Shown here: one piece after another, positions 1-11,939 of the stretch
Position numbering within the stretch: the stretch's first letter is position 1
Layout of the letters: each line of letters begins with the position of its first letter
Assembly (NCBI GenBank): GCA_963575745.1
Contig: CAUYUJ010022563.1
Location: forward strand, 41,001-105,000
Length of the DNA: 64,000 bases
Reading direction: 5' to 3'
DNA from: Prorocentrum cordatum
Taxonomy: Eukaryota; Sar; Dinophyceae; Prorocentrales; Prorocentraceae
Notes under the pieces: model-generated
What the model was told of the DNA's origin: nothing
Database searches by the model: none
The model's input: only the letters and a program-made list of their open reading frames with translations
Program-made: the position numbers and the translations under genes

Positions 1-419
1 GCGGCCCCCTTCCCCTGCTCCTCCTTCTCTACCTTCGCTTCCTCCTGTCATCCTCCTCTTCCCCTGCTCTCTCGCGCCTTGTTCACTCTCCCGCGCCATC
101 CTTCTAGCCGCCGCGCATGCCTCCGCTGGCCGGGGGGCGCGCGGCGCCCATGGCGGAGCTCGCGGGCGCCGGCGCGGCTCTGCCACAGGATGCCCGTTTC
201 ATCGGGGAGGGGCGCCTCCGTTTTTTCTTGCTCACCTCTTTCCCTTGCTCGCTGCATGCCTTTTCCCGCCCTCGGGGTTCCGGACTGTCCCTGGGCGGCC
301 CTTCGTTCCTGAGTGCCACGCCGCGGGCTTCCTGCTCGGGCGGGCTAGCGCGCTGCCTCTTTTTTTTGGTTTTTGCCTTTGCGCGTGGGCACCTCTCCGA
401 TGCAAATATGTTCTCCCAG

Positions 420-2612
420 GCGGGCGCAGCGCCCCCTCTTCGGCAGTTCGACCTCAACGCCTTCACTTTTGCGCACATAGCTCGGCTACCGCCTCCAGTG
501 GAGCTTCAGGCCCTGGGGGACCGAGGCCCTTACTTACGCCTTCCACCCCGGGAACCGAGGCGTAGAGCTGAAGAGGAGTGCTTGAGGATACTGCCAGCGG
601 GCGCGAAGACGTACTCGCCGCGCATGTTGCGCAGGATGGCTTGGGACGCGCTCATGCGCAGGCACAGGGGTCTGAACTCGTCGCCCCTACTGTCCACGCT
701 CGCACCACCCCGCCGGGTCACTGCCTAGCTCTGTCCCCGTTTGGGCTCATGTATCCTCCTGGGGCAATGCCGGATGCCATGCCTCGTTCCTGCATGCTCC
801 TTTGCTTGGCAGGTTCGTGTCGCATCGTGTCTTCCATCTTCCAGCTCTGCGCCTGTATCTCGCACGTCGCACCCCCCTTCTGTGACCCCCGCCTCGGCCC
901 TGCGCATTCCAAACATTGGGGAAGGGTCCCTTCTTCTGACTGCCTCCGCAGGGCGCGAGCAGAGATGGAAGAGCTTCGTCGTCTGGGGGAGCATCCGCTA
1001 GCTCAACGATGGGAACGGGACATTGCAGCCGCACAACTCGCTTACAAGCGGGAGCAGGAGCAGCGCCAGGGGTCCTACTTCCTCAAAGTGCATGAGGAGG
1101 TGGTGCTCCACGCAAGTCTGATGTCATGGATCGACGGGGCCTCGGGCCGCGAGCGTGGCCCGGCAAGTGCCTCTCGAGCGTCTCGTTGCCCTGATGTGCC
1201 GGTCGTGGCAGCGTCGCGCCTGGCTTCGGCGGTCGCCGCGGCTTCCGTCGCAAGCCCGCAGCGGGGGGCTCAGAGGTGCGCACCGCGCGCCGGCTCGGCC
1301 GTGGATTCGCCACAGATGCTGTCCACGCCGCTCCCGGGGACGGGGCGGCCCCCCCATTCAGTGCCAGGCTTTTCTCCAGATCTTCCAGATGCGGTTCCTG
1401 ATTCCGGGCGGCCCGGGGGCGCCCACCCTGCGGACGTGGGCGTGCGTCCAGGCCGTCTGCGTGTGCTACCCTGTCTTGTTGCATCGTTTCATGTGCATAG
1501 TTACCTGGTCGCGCAGTTGTCGTCGCGAGCGCGCGCGCGCATTCACGTGATTTCGTTCGAGTTCTCCCGCTCTCCCTTGCACCCGGCCCGCGGGCATCGC
1601 GACTCTGTTGTCTCGCTGTTTCATTCCATGCCTTTCCTCGGTCCGCTGCCTCCTCTGTTCCCCTCATCGTGATTTCCGTCGTCTAGTCAACGCCCGCTGC
1701 CGATCAGGCGCCGCGGAGTCCATCCAGGCTACCTCCGTGGACATCGTCGCCAGCCTGGCCTCCATGACCGCGGGCACCCGCTGTGCTTGGGGATCCTTGC
1801 GTGCCGTGGCTGCCGCCCTGCGCCTTTCAAGGGAGCACGCTGAGCTCGCCAGGGACTCTTTGACTTCCTCTGGGCGCCTCGCCTGGGTGGGGGACTACGT
1901 CATCCTGAAGCAGGTGCCCAGCACTCCTTCAGCTCTCCTGCCTCGCGGGCAACCGTGGCTTCTATGTCCCTTATCTTTCTCTCGCTCTGTTTGCTGTTTC
2001 CATCGTGGCTTGTTCCCGTGCAAATTCATTGCTCACGCGGCGGCCCATTACTTCGACGCCGTTCCCCCTTGTCTTCCTGCCGATTTGCCCTCCGGATTCA
2101 ACCTTGCAGGCGCCGTTCTTCATCCCCGAGCTGGAGTTCCTCGAGGCGTCGGGGGAGGGGGTGGCGTGCATGTGGCGGGCGCTCCGACGCCCCGGACAAC
2201 CAGAAGTTCCTGTGGCAGTTCTCTCCTGCTTCTTGCAGGTTCATTGGGGGTGGGCCCCGCAGGACCGCGCGGGAACTCTCCGGCCATGGGGACGTTCTTC
2301 GTCCAGATCGGCGTAGTTCGGTCTCTTTGATATTCGCCATGCTTCTGCTTTCATCTGTTTTGCCGTTGCTGTCTTTCTGCTGCGCCGGTCCTCGCCGAAC
2401 GTCGCCGATTCGGGGGATGAGCGCTATCTTGCTTCCGCATGTTCTACCCTCTAGCGCCTTGCTTTGACGCATCCTTGCCACGCAAGGGGGGGGGTCGCCT
2501 TTCCTTCCCGCTAGGACTTCGACGATGTCCTGCATGAGCTCCTGGGCAGCGTTGCCCAGTGCCGCGACGGCCTACTCGAGTTTCTCCAGGGGGGGCCGTT
2601 CCTAGTGTCGCC
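420..2612 (+). CDS. multi-exon gene of unknown function (candidate exons)
   Basis: I do not recognise the product. Several plus-strand segments read like protein and begin after AG acceptors: 420-about 679 (contains FDLNAFTFAHIARLPPP), 952-about 1160 (EELRRLGEHPLAQRWERD; charged and helical), 1728-1913 (ends LKQ before a GT donor; contains REHAELARDS), 2110-about 2239 (FFIPELEFLEASGEG) and 2515-about 2610 (DFDDVLHELLGSV). Between them the sequence is pyrimidine-rich, intron-like and interrupted by stops in the same frames. No catalytic motif is visible. The first exon, start codon and exact joins are not determined, and the gene may begin before the window or continue into the MULE gene downstream. 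That these are exons is an inference from residue composition and splice-like borders. Confidence 0.4.
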
Positions 2613-3354
2613 GTGGTGATGCGCCTGCGCGGTGCGTGATTTTCAGGGAGGCGCCGGGGGCGCTTCGCTATAATATTTGCATGCGGCGAGTCAAACCTCA
2701 TTCGCTTTTCCTTTCTCCTCAGCGCCACTTGTTTCTTTCACCTTCCGCAGAACAGGCCGCGCACCCTCGGTCACAGCTCCTCTGATATCGCGGCCCCCCC
2801 GGGGCCTCGGACGGGCAATTCTGCTTCCATCCATTGTGGGCGGGGCGGTTTGTTCTCGCCAGGCCTTTGCAATCGTTATGGACGCGATGGTGACGCCGTT
2901 CTTTCATCCCCTTCCTCAGCCTGGCCCCTTCCTGTCGACAGCGTCTCTTCAATCCGCCGCTTCCCTTGCGCCGGCCGCTTCTGCCGCCGCGCGCGGCCCA
3001 CGTTCTGCAGCCGTGCTTCTACTCGTCAAATTGTTCGTGCGCCTCGGGCACGTGCACGGCACGCGGCAGCTACTCTCGTCGCCCTTCGTCTCGCGGCGGC
3101 CCCGCCGCAAAAGTATGCAACAAGTCCACAACGAGCCCGCCTTTTCTGCGACCTCCGCCAAGCTACCCCTGCTCGGCCATTCTGCGGGTCTCCCTCATGC
3201 GCGGTGTCCGCGGCACCTGCGGTACTTGTTTTTCTCTCTCGTGCTTCCCGGTGCCGCGTCCATTGCCCGCTATTGCCGCGCCTAGGAGGTATCCGGTTCA
3301 TTGGCCCCCCTCCCTCTCACTAACCGCGGCCGCCGCCCTGGTCGCAAGGGCCCC

Positions 3355-3770
3355 ATGGCAAGTGCGCCCTCGGCTATGGCTGCGGCGGCGGGGGCTGCGG
3401 CCCCCGCGGGCCAGCCGCAGGGTGGGCGCGAGGCTGCAGCCGCCAACCCCGTCGAGTGCGTCATCTTGAAGTCGCAGCGCGGGGCTAACAAGCTGGCCGT
3501 GGCAGGCCGCGCGCCACCCAGATGTCTTCCTGCGTGTCTCCTGCACTCTTTACATTCCATCGCATGTGATCCACGCTATTCTAGCAACCATCTGGCGCCG
3601 CCGTCGGAGCCGCCGTCGACGACGACGACGACGGCGAGGACGGTCACGACGGAGCAAACTGACCAAAACGATAACGACGACGACCACAACGATCACGACG
3701 ACGACGACGACGACCACCACCACCACGACGACGCGACGACGACGACGACGACGACGGGGGCGACGGCGGA

Positions 3771-3804
<34 letters not shown>

Positions 3805-6800
3805 ACCACGACGTCGACCATCCATTTCCGGGCCAAAGTGTTTGGCCCGAAAACGCTCTTCAAGTTTTTGCAAGAAAATGCTCTTCAAGTTTCCTTGAGG
3901 AGTCCAGGCGCTCCGCCGTTAAGCTCGCCCGTTTCCAGAAGACAAAGAGGGGCGGGCATCGAGGGTGTGGGATCTTCGCGTTGAATGGCACGCGGGCAAG
4001 TAAGAGCGAACAGTCTTACAACGCTGCTTATTATTGTTGTTGTTGCTGTTGTTGTTGGTGCTGTTGTTGTTGTTGCTGCTGTTCTTGTTGTTCTTGTTGT
4101 TGTTGGTATGCCGATGTTAGGGCGTTCCGAGCGTCGCTCCTTTGGCTGTTCGGGTCTTCGGCAAAAGAGGGGGCCGTGTTCAGGTGTGGCCGCGTTCGGC
4201 TGTTCCTCCCCTTCGCTCTGCTCCTCCCCTCTCCTCCGCTCCACTTAATTTTCACGAGCCTGCTGCTCCTCTGTCGTCGCGCATCTTCTCTCTGCGGTTA
4301 GCCTAGGGGCCGTGATTTCCTCGGACAGGCTACGTGTTCCATTACAAGAGGCAGAAGAAGGGCGAGCACATATGGCGTTGCCGGGCACAGGACGCTTTCT
4401 CTTTATTCATACCCTTGCCTCACACGTGTAATGTTGCCCGACCCCTTCTCCCCCAGGGCGAACTCCACTCCGCACATGGCTCCGCACGTCTATTCGGCAG
4501 GCTTCTGGCTCATTGATTTGCGTGCACGGGGGCGGCTCGATCATTTGTACAAGTGTGGCTCCGCACGTTCGTTTTGAGCAGGCCTTTGCGCCACTTCTGT
4601 CAGGGACCTGAAGCTTCATGCCGTTTGTAGCGGTCTCTTTCGTTTTCTCTGCCACTTCGATTCGTTTGTAGCCTGGCGCTACGGAGTGCCGCCCTCTATC
4701 CACATGGGTACTCCCGTCTCTTTCCAGAGTGTTCCTGGTCAGTTTACGTGGCGCTCGCGAGTCTTCTCGATTCTGCAACTGTACGGGCGCGGACTCATGG
4801 GAGGGGGCCGCTTCCTCGCTTCCGCCGCGCCCATGCGACTTCCTTTACATCTCGCTTGCGCGCTGGGTGCGATCGCCTCACTGAGCGCGGGGGACGGTCC
4901 GGGGTACGACTGCGCTCCTTCGCGGGCTTCCCATTCCGTGATCCCGCACACGCGACGGACGCTTCTTGGCTTTCCGGGGGGGGGTGCTGGTGAGGGAACC
5001 CAGGCGAACTGCAAGGCGCTCTTGATCACGACCCTCGATGAGGCCACTGGCACGCACACTGTCGTCGGCACGCCGCCGCACCACGTCTGCGGCATGCCGG
5101 ATCCAGAGCGGGTCCGCGCCACCGTTTCCTTTTCTCTTTTTTGTGCTTCTTTCAGATGGCACTCGGAGTCTCCAGGGTGAGCGTTTCGGGCTCCATGGGC
5201 CCAGCCTGCCGAGGTGCGGGCGCGGCCCCCGCTTCCACGGCCGCGTCTTTTCATTGCACCTCCAAGCTATCGCCGCGTCTCAGTTCCATTTCTCTCTCCC
5301 CCCCCCCAGCTCTCTCCTGTGCAGGTTGCGCGGGAGGTCGCTGCGCAGGAGCTCTCGCGGCTCGCCGTCGAGCAGCCTTTTACACCGTGCACCCGCGTGG
5401 TGTCGGACGTGCTTGGCGAGACCGACCAGCCTGACAAGCTCGCCATGCCCGGCAACCAGTCTTTGAAGAAGAGAGTGTGGGCTGCCAGGGCATCCGAGAA
5501 GGGCAAGAAGCTGAAACAGGGCGAGGACATCGAGGAGCCTGACTACAGCTCCGTCAGCACCGTTTGCATTCCCAAGGCTCTGATGAAGTACGACGACGAC
5601 CCTTTTCTCCTCTATGACGCGGGCCAGCCTGCAGGGGAGGATCGCTTCTTGATCTTCGGTACAGGCGCTTCCGTCCAGACTCTGGCAACGTGTTCTCGTT
5701 GGTTTGCAGATGGGTCTTTCCGCATATCTCCAGAGCCCTTTGTACAGGTCTATACGATCCATGGGGTTGTGGCTGGATACGCCCTTCCGTTGCTTTACGC
5801 TTTGTTGCCTAATAAAAAGACAACGACCTACGTCCAACTCTTCAACGCGGTGCGCCTCTTGGTGTCCAAGGTCCCTGGCGTTAAAGGCGTCGCGGGGGCC
5901 GTGGAGCGGATCAGTCTCGATTTTGAATTCGCGGCATACAAGGGCGTGTGCCAGGTCTTCCCCGGCGTCGCCGCAGACGGGTGTTACTTCCATTTACAAC
6001 AGGCAATCATGCGCAGGATCCAGGATTCCGGCCTGACGCAGAAATACTTCGAGGATCAGGCCTTCAGGATCAGAGCGCGCTGCCTTGGCACGCTCTCATT
6101 CCTCCCCCCCGGATCGATTCCCGGCGCCTTCGAGCTCCTCCGGGGGGAGTTCCCCCCAGGCGAGCACCACTTGCTATCGTACTTCGAGCACACTTGGGTC
6201 GGGGAGCTCGACCGTCGCAAGGTTTCTGTGACCGCCAAGGGGCCCCCCAAGCGCGCAGCTCCACTTTTTCCTTTCGAGTTCTGGAGCACGCACGAGAGGG
6301 CCCTGAAGGGCGATGAGCTGACGAACAATATCGCCGAGCGGCGCTCTCCTGGCAGTCCGAAGGGATGTCTTTCCATTTCCCTCCTCTTTCTTCTGCTTCA
6401 TACGGGGTCGGGCTCTTCGTCGACCACGGGGCCTCCACCTCCGGGCCATCCTGCCCTCGCCCACGGGGTCGCATCCAAATCAAATCGCCAGACACAGATG
6501 ACTTCCCGGAGAAAGCTCTTCCCGGGGACCCCCGCGCATCCAGGCATAGTCTTCGCGTGCGCTTGTCCTGGGTTCGGGATTCTCCAGACGCAGATCCGAT
6601 GCATTTACTCCCTGTTGGTTGCAGGCTCCCCTGTTGATTACGTCGCGCCCCAAGGCATGGCGCGCGAAGCCCTTCTGTTGGGCGGTTCAGAATGCTTTCC
6701 AGGGTACTGCCCCAGCTATGCGGAAATCCCACTGGTTCCGTTCCCCGGGGTCGTTCCTTGGCCGCGCCCCCTCGGCTTTCTCGCGTTGGGCGCTATGCTT

Positions 6801-8055
6801 CAGTTCGCCATTTCTCCCCGGGCCTGCTGTCCACCCGCCCAGTCGATCGAAGCGCAGGGGTGTGCCATCGCTTTTTCCGTTTTCTACTGACCACCTCCTT
6901 TTCCACATTCCTACCTCTTTCGTCTCCACCGCTTCCTCAGGATACCCCTCTATACTTTGTTTCCTCAACCAGCGGATCCGCAGGTTCCACCGCGCATTCC
7001 GGATCCAGTTGCACCACGGGGCGAACAAACCGTCCATGGCGGCATTCTTGGAGGCGCGCGCGCAGCTTCATTGTTCCTCCCAATGTCGTAGTCGTACTCC
7101 AGGTGCCTTCCAATCTTCTGCTCTCCTGCCCCCTGTCTTCTCGCGCCCGCTCGCCGATTAGTCTTGCGTCATCCCGCCGCCCTGGCGCTCCTGATCTGCG
7201 GCAGCCTGCGCACGCTTCGCTTTCATTTTTTGCGCGCGGCGCGACGCGAGGGGGGAGGGGGGAGGGGGGGGGGGGGGTTGCAGGTCGGTGGGGGCCTCTG
7301 TTGCTGCATGCTCGGTTTTCCCTTCGTTTGCCTCCCCCCATTGACCTCCTTCTGCGGGGTGCCCGGCAGGCGCTCCACGGGCAGCAGAGGCACACGGATA
7401 ACAACCTGAATCAGATTGGCCTGGGCCACGTCAAGGAACCCACGGCGCGGTGTAAGTCGAGGACTCTCTTTTGCTGGATTTGCTCTTTGTTGCGCGACCG
7501 GGGGCGGCGCGCGTTCACAGGACCGCCCACCCGAGTCCACTCTATTCTATCTGCGCCCATGGTCTTCCTAAGTTGATATCTGCCACACAGACCCCCGACC
7601 CCCCCCTCCATTCCCCGCGTGTGCATTGAGATTCTTTCTTCCGGGTCGGTTGGGCCATCCAACGAGGCGTCCTTTTCCTACATGGTCATTCCCCGCCCGT
7701 TCTGTTGCATGTTCGTGGGCATCCCCCTACTCGTCCGCGCCCCCTCACCCGCGGACATCCCCCAGTCCGTGGACATCTCCCCGCCCGTGGACATTTGGAA
7801 TACTTCCTGGGGTGGACTGCCACCTAGGACCGCCATTCGCACTCATTCTGCCGTCTGCGGTTTCTGCGTGCTTCTTTTGCCGCGTCTGAACGCGCGCGCG
7901 GCCGCCATTTCGCGCTCCCATCACATTCTTTCTCACGGGACTTTTCTCCAAGGTGCCGGTGCTTGGACAACCTGCTGAACGCGTGGTTGAACGATTTCGA
8001 CTCCGTCAAGTGCGTCCGGGCCATCGCGCAGATGTACATGGCTATGACGGACTGA
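3355..8055 (+). CDS. FLYWCH-MULE transposase gene, eight exons
   Basis: A Mutator-like transposase, which would bind the ends of its DNA element and cut and join them in the nucleus. Model: exons 3355-3505, 4329-4390, 5004-5111, 5156-5176, 5325-6340, 6984-7053, 7370-7449 and 7953-8055. All phases agree, giving 1611 nt or 536 residues. Exons 1-3 form a FLYWCH zinc finger: LKSQRGANKLAVAG, then GYVFHYKRQKKGEHIWRCRAQ split over an intron, then NCKAL and a terminal HH. Exon 5 holds the MULE domain: FADGSFRI (first Asp), LPLLYALLPNKKTTTY, SLDFEF (second Asp), then DGCYFHLQQA. The NNIAE / RFHRAFRIQLHHG motif is restored across intron 5. Intron donors are GC, GA, GT, GT, GC, GC and GT, and acceptors are AG|G except one AG|A. 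No terminal inverted repeats were found, so it may be a domesticated or stranded copy. The start is the ATG opening exon 1; upstream exons cannot be excluded. Confidence 0.8.
3605..3825. repeat. CGA/GAC trinucleotide array
   Basis: Nearly uninterrupted GAC/CGA triplets inside intron 1 of the transposase model. Asp/Thr/Arg homopolymer frames here are artefacts. Confidence 0.9.
3826..3950. repeat. dispersed palindromic repeat, copy 1
   Basis: Related to 12009-12160: the same CCATTTCCGGGCCAAAGTG start and the same downstream segment ending CCGTTTCCAGAAGA. It lacks the palindromic middle present in the other copy. It directly follows a CGA/GAC triplet array. Confidence 0.8.
4028..4110. repeat. 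TTG/TGC trinucleotide array
   Basis: Runs of TTG/TGC triplets within the same intron. Confidence 0.9.
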
Positions 8056-8709
8056 ATGGAGCGACTTCTATCTGCGATGTTGCCGCCCGCTTCTTCCGCC
8101 ACATCGCCCTCCCCTGGCGCTAGTCGCCCTCCCAGAGCCGTTCTGGCTCAAGGCAGCGCGACTAGCGCTATGCACTCGCACTCGGCGCCCCCGCCTCAAC
8201 CGCTGCGGCTATGGTTCGGACCCGGGCCACGAGAGGCAGAAGAATTCGTTCAGCGCTTCTTTGAGGCGCAACAAGATTTCAACCTTGTATCTTGCGAGCT
8301 TCTCCTGCCGCCCGGCAGCGTTGGCTTCGTCGTCGAGATGAACGGGGCCGGCCTGGCCTGGCTCATGGACGCCTTCCCTGTCTTCATCGCCGTTAGCTCT
8401 CAGGCTGCCCGCGGAGGGCGCGCTGTCACGATTGCGATCGGCGGGCCGAGGGCTTACGTTCCCAGCGCTGTTCGAGAGGCAGTCGCATGGCTTCTGGCGG
8501 GTCCGCGCGTAGCCGCGGCCCCTGCATCGAGCGCCTTCCCTCGGCGACTGGGCGGGGGACTTCCAGAGTCGCCGGTGGACCTCGCGAGCACGCAAGAGTA
8601 CGGTTCCCCTCCCGATGTCGTCAGTGGCCTCGCGGCGGAACGCGCGGAAGAGGCGGCCGATGGGCTGTCCCCCACGCAGCCGGTCGGCCCAGCTCGACCG
8701 CTCCTCTGA
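8056..8709 (+). CDS. 217-codon open frame abutting the transposase stop
   Basis: Open frame of 217 codons that starts with ATG immediately after the TGA (8053-8055) of the MULE transposase and in the same frame. The middle reads like a folded protein (LWFGPGPREAEEFVQRFFEA, then LLPPGSVGFVVEMNGAG and a hydrophobic AFPVFIAVSS), while both ends are Ala/Ser/Pro-rich. No family is recognised. It could be a separate gene, a readthrough extension of the transposase, a final exon reached by alternative splicing, or chance openness in GC-rich DNA. The direct TGA|ATG abutment leaves no room for a promoter or leader between the two. Confidence 0.35.
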   Translation: MERLLSAMLPPASSATSPSPGASRPPRAVLAQGSATSAMHSHSAPPPQPLRLWFGPGPREAEEFVQRFFEAQQDFNLVSCELLLPPGSVGFVVEMNGAGLAWLMDAFPVFIAVSSQAARGGRAVTIAIGGPRAYVPSAVREAVAWLLAGPRVAAAPASSAFPRRLGGGLPESPVDLASTQEYGSPPDVVSGLAAERAEEAADGLSPTQPVGPARPLL

Positions 8710-9290
8710 GCCAGCAACTGACCATGAGGTGGCCTCGGGCGGGGTGCGCGCGACGATCGGTGACCCCGGCAACGTTTTCTATGCCAGTTTCTCTGTCCAT
8801 GCGCGTGGAGGCGCGGGCCATTTTTCCGCCTGGCCACGTCGCAGTGGACATGCCTTCTGTTTGCCACTGGTGGAGGCTAGCTTTGCGCAGTCCTCTAATC
8901 TCACTTGTCCCTCTCCTTCGCGCGCCTCGGGATTCCTCCTTCATGTCCACTCTCGGGCCTTCCACGCCACGGACAGATCCTCTCACCAGCTTCTGGCATC
9001 GCTCGGACGTGTGCATTTTTTCTCGGCGAGAACCATCGAGGACCATCCTGGACCATCGAGCCAAAAATACACGCACGAGACCGACACATGCACAAGGAAT
9101 GGACGTCCGAGCGACGGCGAGAGCTCCCCTACCCGAGGATTTGGGACCAAGTCCGCCCCTGGCATTCGGCGCATGGTGCGCCCGAGGTTCGGCCACTGCC
9201 TCGTCCCAGGGCTGTGCTCCCGTGCCGTCCGAGCGCTCCCGCGCAGGGACGGCGCGGCGCGCCCCGGGCGTGCCGCCAGAGGACGCTGCG
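8710..9290. repeat. intergenic stretch with dispersed repeat copy (see 50595)
   Basis: No gene is supported. About 8996-9125 holds a segment related to 50602-50735: both have GGCATCGCTCGG, then TTCTCGGCGAG, ACCATCG, and later AATGGACGTCCGAGCGA followed by GGCGAG. Two diverged copies about 41 kb apart indicate a dispersed repeat of unknown class. Confidence 0.5.
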
Positions 9291-9294
9291 TCCG

Positions 9295-9640
9295 AGCACG
9301 CTGGTCCTCGGGTGCCCATGGGGCCGCGAAACGAGTGAGGGGTGTGCTGAAACGGGCGTGGCGCGCACATGTGGAAATCCCGATGTGGCCACGCAACGTT
9401 CGAGGGGTGTGCAGGAACGGTGGTAACGCCCACAATGCGGACTCTGCCAGTGGGGCTGTAGGTGCAGCTGCCTATGGGGCCACGAAACGTGCGAGGGGTG
9501 TGCTGAAACGGGCGTGACACCACATGCGAACCCTGCCACTGGAGCGTTAGGTGGAGCTGCCTGTGGGCCACGAAACGTGTGAGGGATGTGCCGGAATGTT
9601 GGTGGCGCCCACACGTGGACCATGCCATTGGGTATGCGGA
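9295..9640. repeat. about 70 bp tandem repeat
   Basis: Four to five imperfect units share GGGGCCACGAAACG, GAGGGGTGTGCTGAAACG and a variable tail. Open frames across it are repeat translations. Confidence 0.7.
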
Positions 9641-9659
9641 AATTGTTGGCCAGGGGCCG

Positions 9660-10160
9660 ATGTCGATGAGGATGACGATGACGTTGGATGATGACGATTA
9701 CGAGGTCGGTAATGGTGATGATGATGATGTTGATGATGATGCTGCTGCTGATGATGATGACGCCAATGCCGATGACAACAATACTAACGAGGATCTTGCT
9801 GATGATGATTGTGAAGCTGATGATGGCGTTGTTGTTGTTGGTGTTGCGGTTGTGCTTGTTGTTGTCGTTGTTGTTGTGATTGCAGTTGTTGGTGCCGGTG
9901 TGTTGGTTGTTGTTGTGGTTGCTGCTGCTGTTGCTGTTGCTGTTGCCGTTGCTGTTGCTGTTGCTGTTGATGTTGCTGTTATCGCTGTTGTTGACGATGG
10001 TGCTGATGGTAGTGGTGGCGATGCTGATGATGATGTTGATGCTGCTGGTGATGATGATGACGATGCTGCCGATGCTGACGATGCTGATGATGATGAGGAT
10101 GGCGATGATGCTGCGGATGATGATACTAATGCAGATGATGATGAGGGAGGGGGGAGGAGG
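9660..10160. repeat. trinucleotide block (GAT then GTT/GCT then GAT)
   Basis: Imperfect GAT/GAC triplets, then GTT/GCT triplets, then GAT again. The apparent poly-Asp and poly-Val reading frames are repeat artefacts. Confidence 0.85.
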
Positions 10161-10194
10161 ATGAGGAGCAGGACGAAAACGAGGAGGGGGACGA

Positions 10195-10680
10195 GGAAGA
10201 GGAGACGAGTAGTGTCAGCTAGTGTCGTTTAGCGTCCTTTAGTTAGTTTAGTGTCGTTTCGTGTAGACTGGTGTCATTCAGTGTCCTTTATTGTCTGCTC
10301 GTGTTCTTTAGTGCCGTTCAGTGTCCTGATAGTGTCGTTTGGTGTCGTGGTAGTGTCGACTACTGTCAGTTTAGTGCCGTTCGGTGCGGTTTATTCTGCT
10401 GTCCCACAAGACAGCCTCAGCGGCCCCCAAGACAGCGCCAAGGCGGGCCAAGGGGTCCGCGAGGTGGGCTTAAATGCCTTCAAGAGGGCCCCCCAAAACG
10501 GCACAAGACAATTCTCTTACAGGACGGCCCTACAGCGCCCAACACGGCCCCCAGACGGCCCAGAGCGGCCCCCAAGACGGCCCAAGACGGCAGGGCAGGC
10601 CAAGAGCGCCTAACGACGGCATCAGAGGCCCACAGGAGACCCCAGGAGGCACTCATGAGGACCCCAAGAGGCTCCAGTGC
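10195..10680. repeat. two minisatellites (TAGTGTCGTTT; AAGACGGCCC)
   Basis: About 10195-10390 is a decamer-like array of TAGTGTCGTTT/TTCAGTGTCC units. About 10395-10600 is a second array built on CCCCAAGACGGCCC. Similar AAGACGGCCC units recur at 53.5 kb. Confidence 0.75.
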
Positions 10681-10816
10681 TTAACCGCACACGCATTTTT
10701 GCTCAAGCGGCTCAAGACCTGGAGGCACACCGGTGTTTGTGACCATGTCTGGCCACGGCGGCTCCCGGACGTGCCCAGTTTGGGGGTGCGTTTGCTCTGC
10801 GAGCCCTTGGTCCGGA

Positions 10817-11825
10817 CATAGCTCTGTGAAGGCGTTGAGCCGGAGCACGGAGCTGTGCGTGGAACACCTGGCAGTGGCCGCCGGCGATGCGACGGCCGTG
10901 GCTGGAAGCAGGCGTGCGCGGCAGTCGCTTGGAGCTCGCCGCGTGGTTGGCGCGCTCGAGAAGGACGAGCCTTTCGTGGTCATCCGCAGTTTCGGCCGCG
11001 CCGGCGTCCTCGAGAGCATGGCCCTGTCCTTCTTCGAGAAGGCTGCCGCCCCCGTTTTCCTCGCGCTCTGCCCCGAGGACCCGTCCTTTCACGAGTACAT
11101 GGAAGTCTGCGGCGCGCAAGGGGAGGCTGGGCGAGGGAGCGGCCTTCTGAGGAGGCCCGGGGCTTCTCAGGACTCCCCGGGGGTCTTTCGAAGGCCGCGG
11201 TTTCTAGGAATCCCCTTGGTTTCTAGGAAAGCACCCCCCCTCGACCATCCGCTCTTCGCGCGCCGTCGAGGACGTGTACGGGAAGTGCGTCTCTCGAGTG
11301 CTGCTTGTGCCGTCCGGGACCGCCAGGGCAACGCGCAGCTTGCTCGCGATCGCTCGGGAGGCAGGCCGCGAGGGCGTTTTCGTCTGCGACGACAACGTGA
11401 AAGGCTTCTTCGTGCATACCTCCGGGGCTAAGCGCGATCCCGAGGCTGCTCCTGCGAAGACGTACCTCACTCCGGCCCAGGTGCGGCAGTGGTTGCGGGG
11501 GATCCCGCAGGACGTTCGAGACTCCGGCAGTGTAGCTGCCAGCTGCCACACGATCCAGATGGGGCCCGGCAAGTACCGGCAGGCAGTCTTCCAGCGGGCC
11601 CACGATAGCAGACGCGTTCGTTCGCGTGACTTGCCCTCCGTGCTCGAGGCCCACGTCTCTCAGGGATGTTTGTACGGGGCTTTCTCCTACCTCGCCGTGG
11701 GGTTGGGCCCGGGGTGCCTTCCCGCGGACTGCGCTGGCGCCAACCCGCGGTGCGATTCGGAGTTGACTGTCCGGCTGTGGATGCTCGGCCACTCCTGGCT
11801 CCGTTATCGCATCTCCGCAGACAAG
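10817..11825 (+). CDS. two-exon gene fragment, unknown function
   Basis: Two segments read like protein. The first runs from about 10817 to 11104 (EKDEPFVVIRSFGRAGVLES, then FLALCPEDPSFHEYMEV) and ends at a GT donor after a complete codon. The second begins after an AG at 11207, is in phase, and ends at a strong GTGAGT donor after 11825. It contains RVLLVPSGTARATRSLLAIA then GVFVCDDNVKGFF, which recalls the first strand-helix unit and DxD-like acidic motif of GT-A glycosyltransferases; this similarity is weak and only an impression. If the last donor is used, the next exon was not found, and 11940 onward is a dispersed repeat. Without that splice the frame runs on to a stop at 11960. Confidence 0.4.
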
Positions 11826-11939
11826 GTGAGTTGCGCCGGCGGCCAGTTGGCGCTGTTCAAAGGGTCCGAGGCGAAGCGGGTCGCCAACGAGAAACGCAAC
11901 GAGCGCCGCATTCTCAAGTGGGCTCTCAAGGACGCCCGG

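Noticed and set aside
9579-10232. Asp/Val-rich 217-codon frame
   Set aside because: It follows GAT and GTT triplet repeats in frame; no non-repetitive domain.
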